Assembly (NCBI GenBank): GCA_964549765.1
Contig: CAZJWR010000012.1
Location: forward strand, 1 to 64,000
Reading direction: 5' to 3'
DNA: 64,000 nucleotides
Origin: CAZJWR01 sp964549765
GTDB lineage: Bacteria > Zixibacteria > MSB-5A5 > GN15 > JAAZOE01
The position numbers and the translations under genes were made by a program. Under the pieces are notes generated by a model. It was not told where the DNA came from, did not search any database, and saw nothing but the letters and a program-made list of their open reading frames with translations. Below, piece by piece: positions 40,736 through 49,834 of the stretch (positions are counted from its first letter, which is position 1; the number at the start of each line of letters is the position of its first letter).

Positions 40736-41578
40736 ATGCCGAACCGAAAAATACTCTTTATCGCCGACGTCGTGGGCAAGCCGGGACGCCATATCCTGTC
40801 CCAGATGACCCGCCGACTGAGATACAAGCACGAAGTCGATTATGTCATCGCCAACACCGAAAATGCCGCCGCCGGTTTCGGCATTACCCCCGAAATGGCC
40901 CAGAAGGTGTTCGCCTATGGGGTCGATTGCCAGACGTCTGGCAATCATCTCTGGGATCGCCCCGGAATCGCCGAGTACCTCGAACATGAACCCCGCCTGA
41001 TACGGCCAGCCAACTATCCCGAAGCCAAGGGATGGGGGTATCATATCAACCGTATCGAAAATGACCGCATCGCCGTTATTTCGCTCATGGGTCGGACATT
41101 CATGTACAATATCGAATGCCCCTTCCGGACCGCCGATGCCATCCTCGACGAAGTGCCCGACGATGTCAAAATGATTATCATCGATTTTCACGCCGAGGCG
41201 ACGTCGGAAAAAGAAGCCATGTGGTATTATCTCGATGGACGCGTATCGGCGGTGATCGGCACCCATACCCATGTCCAAACGGCGGATGAACAGATTTCGG
41301 CGAAAGGCACGGCGTATATCACCGACGTCGGCATGACCGGGCCGTTCGATTCCATTCTGGGGATGAAGAAGGATCCGGCCCTGAAACGCTTTCTATCCGG
41401 CCGCCCGATTCGACTATCGGTGGCCGAGGAGGACGTCCGCATATCCGGCGTGCTGCTTGATCTTAACCCCGCCGATGGTAAGGCCGTTGCTATCGAACGA
41501 TATTGCCTGCCGTTGGATTTGTCCCTGCCCCTGCGAGACCCTGAGGAGGAAAACGTCGATGTCGGAGAAGCTGATTGA
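40736..41578 (+). CDS. ymdB: YmdB-family metallophosphoesterase
   Basis: YmdB is a phosphodiesterase for 2',3'-cyclic nucleotides and is often linked to RNase Y. The 280-residue protein has the family's metal-binding blocks: ILFIADVVGKPGRHILSQMT, VIANTENAAAGFGITPEMAQ, SGNHLWDRPGI, IIDFHAEATSEK, and VIGTHTHVQTADEQI. ATG 40736 is taken; GTG 40727 overlapping the rny stop is possible. Its end overlaps folD by 20 bases. Confidence 0.95.
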   Translation: MPNRKILFIADVVGKPGRHILSQMTRRLRYKHEVDYVIANTENAAAGFGITPEMAQKVFAYGVDCQTSGNHLWDRPGIAEYLEHEPRLIRPANYPEAKGWGYHINRIENDRIAVISLMGRTFMYNIECPFRTADAILDEVPDDVKMIIIDFHAEATSEKEAMWYYLDGRVSAVIGTHTHVQTADEQISAKGTAYITDVGMTGPFDSILGMKKDPALKRFLSGRPIRLSVAEEDVRISGVLLDLNPADGKAVAIERYCLPLDLSLPLRDPEEENVDVGEAD

Positions 41579-42446
41579 CGGCAAGGCTATCGCCCAAAAA
41601 GTCAAAAACGAACTCACCCAAGATATCGAAACGCTGATCGAATCCGGGGTCACACCCGGTCTGGCCGCCGTGCTTATCGGCGACGATCCGGCGTCGCATA
41701 TCTATGTCCGCAGCAAGGAACGGGCCTGCAAGAAAATCGGCATCTACAGCGAGGTTATCCGTGAGTCGGCCGATTTTCCGGAAGAGGAATTGATCGATCT
41801 TATCGATCAACTCAACGCCCGCCGCGACATTCACGGGATCCTCATTCAATCGCCCGTTCCCAAACATATCGACGAACCGGCCATGGTGCTGCGTATCGAT
41901 CCGGCCAAGGACGTCGACGGCTTTCACCCTCAGAGCGTCGGCAAGATGCTTTTAGGATCGCCGTCGTTCCTGCCCTGCACGCCGCTGGGTGTGGTGCGCA
42001 TGCTGCAGGAAATCGGCGTCGATCCCAAGGGCAAAAAGGTTGTCATTCTGGGAAGGGGCAACATCGTCGGCAAGCCGCTGGCGGCGATGCTTATGCAGAA
42101 ATGGCCGGGATGCAACGCCACTGTAACGGTCTGTCATACCGGAACGAAGGATATTCCCGCCGAAACCCGCCAGGCCGACATCCTGGTAGCGGCGATGGGC
42201 AAGCCTAAATTCGTGACGGCCGACATGATCAAAGACGGCGTGGTTATCATCGACGTCGGTGTCAATCGGGTCGATGATCCGAGCAAGGAAAAGGGATACT
42301 ACGTCTGCGGCGACGTGGATTTCGATGCCTGCCTGCCGAAGGCGTCCATGATAACGCCCGTACCGGGCGGCGTCGGCCCCATGACTATCGCCATGCTCCT
42401 GCACAACACCGTCCGCGCCGCGAAAAATATGGCCGCCGTCCGCTAA
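41559..42446 (+). CDS. folD: Methylenetetrahydrofolate dehydrogenase/cyclohydrolase FolD
   Basis: FolD makes 10-formyl-tetrahydrofolate in one-carbon metabolism. The 295-residue protein has the usual KLIDGKAIAQKVKNEL start, the active-site stretch ILIQSPVPKHIDE, PAKDVDGFHPQSVGKM, the NADP-binding VVILGRGNIVGKPLAAML, and TPVPGGVGPMTIAMLLHNTV near the end. The ATG at 41559 lies inside the end of ymdB with GAGGAGG upstream; the longer frame from 41457 is rejected. Confidence 0.98.
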   Translation: MSEKLIDGKAIAQKVKNELTQDIETLIESGVTPGLAAVLIGDDPASHIYVRSKERACKKIGIYSEVIRESADFPEEELIDLIDQLNARRDIHGILIQSPVPKHIDEPAMVLRIDPAKDVDGFHPQSVGKMLLGSPSFLPCTPLGVVRMLQEIGVDPKGKKVVILGRGNIVGKPLAAMLMQKWPGCNATVTVCHTGTKDIPAETRQADILVAAMGKPKFVTADMIKDGVVIIDVGVNRVDDPSKEKGYYVCGDVDFDACLPKASMITPVPGGVGPMTIAMLLHNTVRAAKNMAAVR

Positions 42447-42479
42447 GTTTTATCATCCGATTGAAGCGGACATTCTTGC

Positions 42480-42508
42480 TTGCATTCTCTCAGCATCCTT
42501 ACTATAAT
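42480..42508 (+). promoter_or_regulatory. Sigma-70 type promoter of the lipoprotein gene
   Basis: TTGCAT, 17 bases, then a perfect TATAAT, about 90 bases before the start at 42600. Confidence 0.75.
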
Positions 42509-42599
42509 TCGATAAGGCCGGTAAAATTCAGGCCATGATTAGATTCGTGCGTTTATAGCGGGGACCGCGTTTCCATAGGTACTCCGCAGGGAGGTTCAC

Positions 42600-43154
42600 A
42601 TGCCCAGATTCTTGGCTCTGATATTGTTGATCGCCATTATTCACTCGTGTGCTGCGATATTTGAAAAAGATTGGGATGAAGAAAATAATTCCACTCATTA
42701 CCGCATGACCAGAATCGAATCGGAATTCGCCAAGCCGGATTCCGTCAAAGGGATCGAAGTCGTTACGGTTGCCGTCGACAAGGAAATTTCGGATTCGACG
42801 GGCGATTCGACGTTCAGTATCTATCTATATTTTATTTCCACGAAGGGAATCGGCGCTGATCCCGGCGACACGCTGAGAGTGCAAATCGACAGCCAATGGA
42901 CGTCGCTTTGCTGTGTGAAGGAATGGCACGATCATGTTCCACTCAAGGACGTGGTCATCAACGATCCGCACGCTCCCGGATGGGTTTGGATTAAAAAATC
43001 GATCTTCGAAGTGAAACGCGAAATGATTCATGAAATGGCGAAAAGCAATGGGGTGCGGCTTGAGGTAAACACCCCGAGTCGACAGGTAGTCGGACGAATC
43101 TCTCATGACGGCATCAAGAGTATCAGAAAATTCTGCAAAAAGTACGTCCGATGA
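42600..43154 (+). CDS. Putative lipoprotein of unknown function
   Basis: The 184-residue protein starts with a short hydrophobic signal followed by a cysteine (LIAIIHSCAAIF), a plausible though not ideal lipobox. The mature part is rich in acidic and polar residues with no motif I recognise. Two adjacent cysteines occur near residue 103 (SLCCVKEW). It stands alone, with its own promoter and a good GGGAGG ribosome site. Product and role are unknown. Confidence 0.75.
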   Translation: MPRFLALILLIAIIHSCAAIFEKDWDEENNSTHYRMTRIESEFAKPDSVKGIEVVTVAVDKEISDSTGDSTFSIYLYFISTKGIGADPGDTLRVQIDSQWTSLCCVKEWHDHVPLKDVVINDPHAPGWVWIKKSIFEVKREMIHEMAKSNGVRLEVNTPSRQVVGRISHDGIKSIRKFCKKYVR

Positions 43155-43534
43155 TTTCCCGGCCGACCGGAGAGCCGCCGAAGCAGCGCTTGAAACGGTA
43201 ATTTCCGCGACATAATATAAAACAGATAGAATATATCTTGCATGCAGGGTTAATAGTAAGATATAGACCCGCCTTGCACATTTGCTGCACTATAATGCAT
43301 ATCGATTTCTGAACAGCGATTTCTCTCGCCTTAAAATGGATTCGGATTACCAGCAGATCAAGACAGCTCGCCAATAAGACATTATTATAAAACAAGTTAG
43401 CTGGTGGCAATTAACGGCACCCTAATGGAATCCAATATAATCGGTCATTGCGAAATACCCCTTGCATAACTCCGGCTGAGGCATATCTTTTGCTTAATAG
43501 GTTTAGACTACGGAACCTCTTACCTGCAGGCCAC
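43155..43534. other. AT-rich intergenic region
   Basis: These 380 bases carry no supported gene. Base composition is lower in GC than the flanks. Several TATAAT-like boxes occur. The best promoter for the next gene is TTGCAT, 16 bases, TATCTT at 43462-43489. No clear hairpin or terminator for the lipoprotein gene was found. Confidence 0.5.
43462..43489 (+). promoter_or_regulatory. Candidate promoter of the giant secreted protein
   Basis: TTGCAT and TATCTT with a 16-base spacer, about 45 bases before the start at 43535. This lies inside the upstream open stretch of the frame, which supports starting the protein at 43535. Confidence 0.45.
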
Positions 43535-46500
43535 ATGATTCGCAAAGTTCTGCATAGTTTTATTATCCTCTTCTTATTGGCCGGTATTGCTTCCGCCGGC
43601 GATTGGGAATTCGAAACCGTCGGCGGGCCCTTTGAATCGGATGCCCCCCTTCTGGCCGCAACCAATCATCCGCCTTCGCCGACGCCCCTCAAATCCGTCA
43701 CCGATACGTTATCCTCTTATATTGTCGGGCAGGTCGCGACCCATCAAATAGGCTTTGAATTTCCGTCTTTCGATCATCACGACGAAGGTTTGTCGAAAGT
43801 CCGCACTATCGCCATAACGTTTCCGCGCGGATTCGCTATCGGCCACATTTCATCGGTGACCATCGTCACCACCGATTCCGGCGAGGTTGTGCCCGAAATC
43901 AAGAAAGTTTTCGCCTTTTACCATACCGTGGTCATCAGCTTGGAGAAAAATCTTCCCAGCCTGGATTCCGGCGCCTTCGTCTACATTACCCTCGACGGTA
44001 TAACCAATCCCGATGCATCCGGCGATTATTCCATACGGGTGCGTTTGCTCAACAAGCTCTGGCTGACCGTGGCCGGCCCCGGTGAAAGCGAGCCGTTTAC
44101 CATCACCCATGGTCCGGCCGCGACGCTGACCATTGTCCCGGCCGACGACACCACTCTGCGCGCCGGCGAAGGTATCGCATTTACCGCCAATATCACGGAT
44201 CAATTCGGCAATATTATCGAATCCGCCCAGGCCCAATGGATGCTCGATCCGACTATGGATTCCATCGGGACCTTGTTCGGATCATTTTTCCAGGCAACCA
44301 CCGTGGGCGTCGGAAGAGTCATTGCCCGGGCGGATACGCTTGAGGCGTTCTCCGGTTTGATCACGGTTCTGCCGGGCGACGCGGCGGCCATAATCGTCAC
44401 CTCGGGCGCCGATCCCGTCACGATCGGCCAACCGTTGCCGTATGACGTCAATATCGAAATACAGGATAGATTCGGAAACCGAAAGAACGATTACCTCGGC
44501 GCGGTCTGGTTCACGTCCGATGATCCTCTCGCGGAGATTGTGCATAATGAAACGAATCCTTATCAGTTTACTGCGGCGGATGCGGGACGAGCGGTCTTTT
44601 CTGGTGAACAGTTTGTTTTCGGGACGGCGGGCGCCCGAATACTGACCGCCACCGACGGTACGTTGTCCGGCTATACCCACGTCTATGTTCTCCCGGGCGG
44701 CGGCCCGGCCAATTTCGATGTCTCCGTCCCGGCTGCGGCCCTCGCGGGTAAACCCTTCGACATTACCGTCACCAATGCCGTCGATTCCGCCGGTGATCCC
44801 TACAACGGAATAATCCTGACTCTCGGCGGCAACGTCGCTCCTGACGGCACCGAGCCGATAGTCCCCGAAATAGAAATAGTCAACGGTCAGGGAATCGGTC
44901 ATGCGACCCTCTATGGCGCCGGCCGCAACAGCCTGGTGTTTTATTCCGGTTCGAGCGCGGTGGAAAAAATAATCATTGTTTCCACGGGCTCCTCCCTGGC
45001 TTCCCTCGAACTGAACATCGATCGCACTCAATTCCTCGGCAATCCGTTCCGGGGTGAGGCGCGGATACAAGTATTCGACGAGTTCGGCAACCCCCAGACT
45101 AATTTCAACAGGATGGGCGTCGATATCCGATTGACTTCGTCGACAGGTGTCGTAGTCCCGGATATTGTTACCTTTGATCAATTCGATCAGACCGGTACTG
45201 CCGATCTGTCGACATATCACTACGACGGCCGCCCCGGGCTGGTAACAATAACCGCCAACTTCGTCATTGTTTACCCGGCGATTGAAACGACGGCGGATAT
45301 GGTCGTTAACGGCATCTATGCTGTGGTCGATGGTCATAGCGGACTACCGGATTGGATGCCGGGCGGATGGACGTTCGATTTACGCGGCGAGAGCTGGAAT
45401 CCCGCCGATTTGACTCCCAAACAGATCGAATACAGCGCAGAATTTGTAGGCGGCGATTCACCCGTTCCCGAAATCAACACGACCACCGGCTGCATCCCTC
45501 AGGCGGGTATGACGCAGAGTTGCCGTTTCCTCGTGCATCAGGTGGCGGGTGCGACCCCGGGCGATTATGAATATCGGCTCCGGATATCGGCCCTCTATGA
45601 TGTTGCGGGAGAGGAAATAACCGCGGTTTGGACATATTCCAAAAGCGTGGAGATCCGATCGTTCGTACCGATTACCTTGATATCCGATCAACTACCGAGC
45701 GTGGTGGTTCCCGGACATTATTCTCTTCCGGCGGAATTGTCGATTATCGATGAGAACAATTATGATGTAGACGCCAAGGCGGCGGTCATGCTGCAGATAA
45801 GCAAAGACTCAGCCCACTATACACTGACTTATAATACCTTCTCGTTCTCATGGAATTCGGAAACACCCGTAAATCTTCAGGCCTTATTCAACGCACAAAT
45901 GGAGACCGGCCTTTACAATTATGGCGTCAATCTCGTGGTCAGTATCTATGGCCCCGACCAGAAATATCGCGTGGACTATACCAATTTTTATTCCCTTGAT
46001 AAAACGCTGAACATTATTCCCCGTTCGGAGTTGGCTGTCGATACGCTCTCGATCACGCCCGATCGCGTACCCGTCGGCGCTTCGATAGGATTTGCTTTCG
46101 ATCTTGATCTCACGGGGACAACCGATATCGTCCTCTACGGCAAACAGAGTACTCTCACCGTGACCGACGGAATCGTTTCGGCGACAGTATTTCTGCGGGA
46201 CAGCCTGTACACCCTGACTTCAGGCGCCAATCCGCTGACGGCCGACAATATGGTTATTCCCGGAAGCTGGGAAGGCAAGCATCTGACGGCGCAGCTGCAC
46301 GCCGTCGGAATCGAAGACGACGTCGCGCCGGTGGATGAAACCATTGATTTCCCGTTTCCGGTTACGGTCGAGGCCTCTGCCGCCGCTGTGCAGGCGCTGT
46401 CGCTGGTCAACAGCGCTCCCAATGCCCCGTTCGTCAACATCGGCCAGCAATTCATCATGAACGCGGCGATCGTGAATCTTTCCGATGCCGATCTCGACGG

Positions 46501-47890
46501 GCCACTTGTCATCACGTTGCGATCCGACGGGCAATCGACGGTTCCCCCGCCCGTTACGGTTCCCAAAATTTCCGCGCGGGACACGCTCAAAATCGTCTTC
46601 GCCGTGACCGCCGCGGCGTCGGTCAGCCCGGCAGAAGTATTTTCATTCCAAATTTCGCCGCCGCAATCGGTCGATGTCCTACCGCCGGTCGACGATAACA
46701 CCGTGGCTGTGATTCAGACGCCGGCCCGGCTGGAACTGACCGCGGAAATTCCGGGTAAAGTACCCTTGACGGCGGTTCTGGCCTATGGCGAAGCCTTCGA
46801 TATCGTCGCCTCGGCGGTCAATCGCGGTCAGGCGGCAATCAGCGGCGGTCAACTCGTGTTGAAATATACCGGCCCCGGCGAGTTCGGGATCGAATTTCCA
46901 AGCGCGATACCGTTGGATTCCGAGGTAACGTGGTCGCTGACCGCGCCCGTCACCGATATCAATTCGGCTTTTACGATTGCCTGGCAGGAAATCCCCATCG
47001 ATCGGAACACCGGCGATGCCGCCATCATTACGATCGACAGCGTGGCGTTGCCCTTCACCGTCCGGGCGGCGGAAACGCGCCTGGCGATTCAGGCCAGCGG
47101 TTTCACCACCCGCCCGCTGATGCGGGGACAGTCATCCAAATTATTCGATCTCGGCCTCGAAAATATCACCAATGACAGCCGCAACGCGGTTGCCCTCAAA
47201 TCGATTATGATGAAATTCCTGGACCGCCAGGGAAATGATATACTGCCGCGAGAAATTATGTCTGACAGCGGCGCCAATTTCTTCGTGAACGGCAAACCCG
47301 TCGCTCGGGTGGAATATCCCGTCACCATACCGGAAGAACCGCAGGTTGCCGTCATGTTCGTCTTCGACAGCATCCTGATCCAACCGGGCGGAACGCTGAA
47401 TATGGAATTCCGCTTGACGCCGCTCGGAAAAACCGAGCGCAATTACTTCAATATCCGCATCACCGGCGATATGATTATCGGCCGGATCGCCGAAGGGCCG
47501 CAGGCGGGCGAGACGGTCCCGGTCACGGGAACGCTGGATAGAGCGTTCGAGGTCAATATTCCGCAGTCGATTATCCCCCCGGAATTCGCGGCGTCATTTA
47601 AGAACTATCCGAATCCGTTCAATCCCAATCGCGAACAGACCGAAATTCGATACAATCTGCCGGTAGAGTCCGACGTGGATATTTATATCTACACGGCCAC
47701 GGGCGAACGAGTGCGTCATCTTCACTTCGACGCCGGCTCCCCCGGCGGTCAGGCGGGCATCAATGAGGCAATATTCTGGGACGGCGCCAACGGGGATGGG
47801 CGGACAGTGCTCAACGGCGTCTATATCGCCTATATCGAAGTGGCGGCATCCAACCTGACGGCGACTTTGAAAATGGCGGTGGTGAAATGA
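43535..47890 (+). CDS. Giant secreted protein with Ig-like repeats and C-terminal NPFNP sorting domain
   Basis: The start at 43535 gives a clean signal peptide (MIRKVLHSFIILFLLAGIAS); the frame extends upstream to 43448 without a credible start. The 1451 residues are almost all beta-type, with Ig-like units carrying ITDQFGN and IEIQDRFGN-type motifs, as in Big-1-like domains of surface proteins. The last 95 residues form a FlgD-like sorting domain beginning FKNYPNPFNPNREQTEIRYN and ending with GVYIAYIEVAASN. Such a domain suggests export past the outer membrane and surface anchoring or release. It overlaps the next gene by four bases. Confidence 0.88.
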   Translation: MIRKVLHSFIILFLLAGIASAGDWEFETVGGPFESDAPLLAATNHPPSPTPLKSVTDTLSSYIVGQVATHQIGFEFPSFDHHDEGLSKVRTIAITFPRGFAIGHISSVTIVTTDSGEVVPEIKKVFAFYHTVVISLEKNLPSLDSGAFVYITLDGITNPDASGDYSIRVRLLNKLWLTVAGPGESEPFTITHGPAATLTIVPADDTTLRAGEGIAFTANITDQFGNIIESAQAQWMLDPTMDSIGTLFGSFFQATTVGVGRVIARADTLEAFSGLITVLPGDAAAIIVTSGADPVTIGQPLPYDVNIEIQDRFGNRKNDYLGAVWFTSDDPLAEIVHNETNPYQFTAADAGRAVFSGEQFVFGTAGARILTATDGTLSGYTHVYVLPGGGPANFDVSVPAAALAGKPFDITVTNAVDSAGDPYNGIILTLGGNVAPDGTEPIVPEIEIVNGQGIGHATLYGAGRNSLVFYSGSSAVEKIIIVSTGSSLASLELNIDRTQFLGNPFRGEARIQVFDEFGNPQTNFNRMGVDIRLTSSTGVVVPDIVTFDQFDQTGTADLSTYHYDGRPGLVTITANFVIVYPAIETTADMVVNGIYAVVDGHSGLPDWMPGGWTFDLRGESWNPADLTPKQIEYSAEFVGGDSPVPEINTTTGCIPQAGMTQSCRFLVHQVAGATPGDYEYRLRISALYDVAGEEITAVWTYSKSVEIRSFVPITLISDQLPSVVVPGHYSLPAELSIIDENNYDVDAKAAVMLQISKDSAHYTLTYNTFSFSWNSETPVNLQALFNAQMETGLYNYGVNLVVSIYGPDQKYRVDYTNFYSLDKTLNIIPRSELAVDTLSITPDRVPVGASIGFAFDLDLTGTTDIVLYGKQSTLTVTDGIVSATVFLRDSLYTLTSGANPLTADNMVIPGSWEGKHLTAQLHAVGIEDDVAPVDETIDFPFPVTVEASAAAVQALSLVNSAPNAPFVNIGQQFIMNAAIVNLSDADLDGPLVITLRSDGQSTVPPPVTVPKISARDTLKIVFAVTAAASVSPAEVFSFQISPPQSVDVLPPVDDNTVAVIQTPARLELTAEIPGKVPLTAVLAYGEAFDIVASAVNRGQAAISGGQLVLKYTGPGEFGIEFPSAIPLDSEVTWSLTAPVTDINSAFTIAWQEIPIDRNTGDAAIITIDSVALPFTVRAAETRLAIQASGFTTRPLMRGQSSKLFDLGLENITNDSRNAVALKSIMMKFLDRQGNDILPREIMSDSGANFFVNGKPVARVEYPVTIPEEPQVAVMFVFDSILIQPGGTLNMEFRLTPLGKTERNYFNIRITGDMIIGRIAEGPQAGETVPVTGTLDRAFEVNIPQSIIPPEFAASFKNYPNPFNPNREQTEIRYNLPVESDVDIYIYTATGERVRHLHFDAGSPGGQAGINEAIFWDGANGDGRTVLNGVYIAYIEVAASNLTATLKMAVVK

Positions 47891-49716
47891 GACGGTTGTC
47901 GATCATAGTCGCTTTGCTGCTGCTTCTGCTGCCGGTCATGGTATCGGCGGACGATGACGCCGGCACCGAATCGGCCTTCAATCTCGGAGCAGGCGCCCGC
48001 GCCATGGCCATGGGCAACGGCTACACCGCTTTGGCCGAGGACGCCACGGCCATTTATTACAACCCGGCCGGTCTGCCGTACCTTTCGTCGCAGGAGATCA
48101 CCTTCCTCCACACGGTTCTGTTCGAGGGTACGGTCTATGACTATGTCGCTTATGTGTATCCCTATACCAGTATCGGCGGTTTCGGTATCGCCGGCATGCG
48201 CCTCGGGACCGACGACATCGGGCGGCGCGATCAATACACCGACCTCGGTAAATTCAGTTCCACGCAGATGCAGATGCTGTTATCGTATGGTCGCCGTTTC
48301 GACCATGGAATCTCCGCCGGCGCCAACCTGAAACTGGCGAATCAGTCGATCGACAATTACTCAGATTATGGCTTCGGTCTGGATCTGGCCGGACGGTATG
48401 ATTTGACCGATCACCTGCGGGCCGGCCTGGTTCTGCAGGATATCGTCGGCGCCCGCATGAAATTGATGAACGAGCGGGAACGTACGCCGTTTCTGATCAA
48501 AGGCGGCCTGGCGTATCTGTATCAGCTATCCGACAAACCGTTTTCGGGGGCAGTCACGTTTGACGTCGAAAAGCCGGAATACCGCAGCGTCAAGATTCGC
48601 GCCGGGCTGGAACTGGCGCATACTTCGGGTCTGGCTGTAAGGGGCGGCTATGACCGGGACAACTTCACGGTGGGCTTGGGGATACATTACCAGCAACTCA
48701 CGTTCGATTATGCCTACAAGTTCATGGACAACCTGATGGACAGCCACCGATTCTCTTTGAGTTTCAATTTCGGCCCGACCCGGCAGGAGATCGAGGCGCG
48801 GCGGGAGATGGAACTCCGCCGGGGCAGACAGCAGTATCTTCAGGAAAACCGTGTGGACGCCCTTCGACGGGAAATGGACGAGGCCAAAGAGTATTTCCGG
48901 GAAGGCCGCCTGGATTCGGCGTTGGCGGCGTATTATCGGGCGGAAGCGTATGCCGACCCGGACACCGAGGAGCGGATAAAAAACTGGGTGGATGAGATCA
49001 AAAGCCGATTGAGCCAGGAAGGATTACCGTTGATCGAAGAACCGGTTGCCCCGGCCGGTGAAAAGAGCGCCGAGTTGATGACACGGCAGGCGACAACGAT
49101 GCTGGATAGGGGATCGCTGTTGGCGGCCCGGGATATCGTCGATGACGCCGTCAGCCAGGGCATCGACTCCGATGAATTGAGGGCCTTACGGGTGGATATC
49201 ACGACCCGTATTAATGATCGGGTCCGCGCGACCCTCCGGGAAGCTGATCAGGCGTTCAATCAAGGGAACTTCATCGACGCCTTTACCGAATATAAGGAGG
49301 TTCTTACTTACGACAAGAATAACCTCCGGGCCGCCGACGGAGCCCGCGCGGCCAGGCTCCAGATTGATCTTGCGCAGCATCTCAAGCTGGGGATGGACTA
49401 TTTCGAACAGAAACGCTACATTCTGTCTCAGCGTGAACTGAACACCGTTCTGCAGCTAGATCCCCGCAATGAAATCGCACTGGAATATCTCCAGCGCATC
49501 GACAGCGCCATGAAAGAGACAACCACGCCCGAAGAGCAGGATTTGCGTAAAGACAGCGTCACGTGGCAGGCGTATCTGGACGGCGTCGAGGCCTACCGGG
49601 CGGGCGATTTCAAGAAGGCCATCGAGTACTGGGAGGAGGTGCTCAAGAAGTATCCCAACAACCGCATGGCGTTGCAAAATATCCGCCAGGCCAAATTGCG
49701 GCTCGAAGAGCAGTAG
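47887..49716 (+). CDS. PorV-like outer-membrane protein fused to a TPR domain
   Basis: Signal peptide (MRRLSIIVALLLLLLPVMVS) then a PorV/PorQ-type beta barrel of about 280 residues with the family opening NLGAGARAMAMGNGYTALAE and DATAIYYNPAGL. From about residue 300 to the end (609) the protein is helical with TPR-like repeats such as ADQAFNQGNFIDAFTEYKEV and a final AGDFKKAIEYWEEVLKKYPN. PorV in type IX secretion shuttles cargo with C-terminal sorting domains. Here the gene overlaps that of a protein with such a domain by four bases, so cargo and barrel are made together. The barrel-TPR fusion is unusual. Confidence 0.85.
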   Translation: MRRLSIIVALLLLLLPVMVSADDDAGTESAFNLGAGARAMAMGNGYTALAEDATAIYYNPAGLPYLSSQEITFLHTVLFEGTVYDYVAYVYPYTSIGGFGIAGMRLGTDDIGRRDQYTDLGKFSSTQMQMLLSYGRRFDHGISAGANLKLANQSIDNYSDYGFGLDLAGRYDLTDHLRAGLVLQDIVGARMKLMNERERTPFLIKGGLAYLYQLSDKPFSGAVTFDVEKPEYRSVKIRAGLELAHTSGLAVRGGYDRDNFTVGLGIHYQQLTFDYAYKFMDNLMDSHRFSLSFNFGPTRQEIEARREMELRRGRQQYLQENRVDALRREMDEAKEYFREGRLDSALAAYYRAEAYADPDTEERIKNWVDEIKSRLSQEGLPLIEEPVAPAGEKSAELMTRQATTMLDRGSLLAARDIVDDAVSQGIDSDELRALRVDITTRINDRVRATLREADQAFNQGNFIDAFTEYKEVLTYDKNNLRAADGARAARLQIDLAQHLKLGMDYFEQKRYILSQRELNTVLQLDPRNEIALEYLQRIDSAMKETTTPEEQDLRKDSVTWQAYLDGVEAYRAGDFKKAIEYWEEVLKKYPNNRMALQNIRQAKLRLEEQ

Positions 49717-49834
49717 TCTTTTCGCGTAATCTGCCGTATCATATGGGCCGGAACGCGGCCGAAAATCAACCTTTACTGCCGAATCCGCCGATTTTTTATG
49801 TTTTATCAGACGGACTTTGTGCTAAATTATTTAT

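Noticed and set aside
44282..45337. 351-codon open frame on the minus strand inside the giant secreted protein
   Set aside because: Composition rich in Arg, Asp and Ile repeats that mirror the plus-strand codons; no start context or domain.
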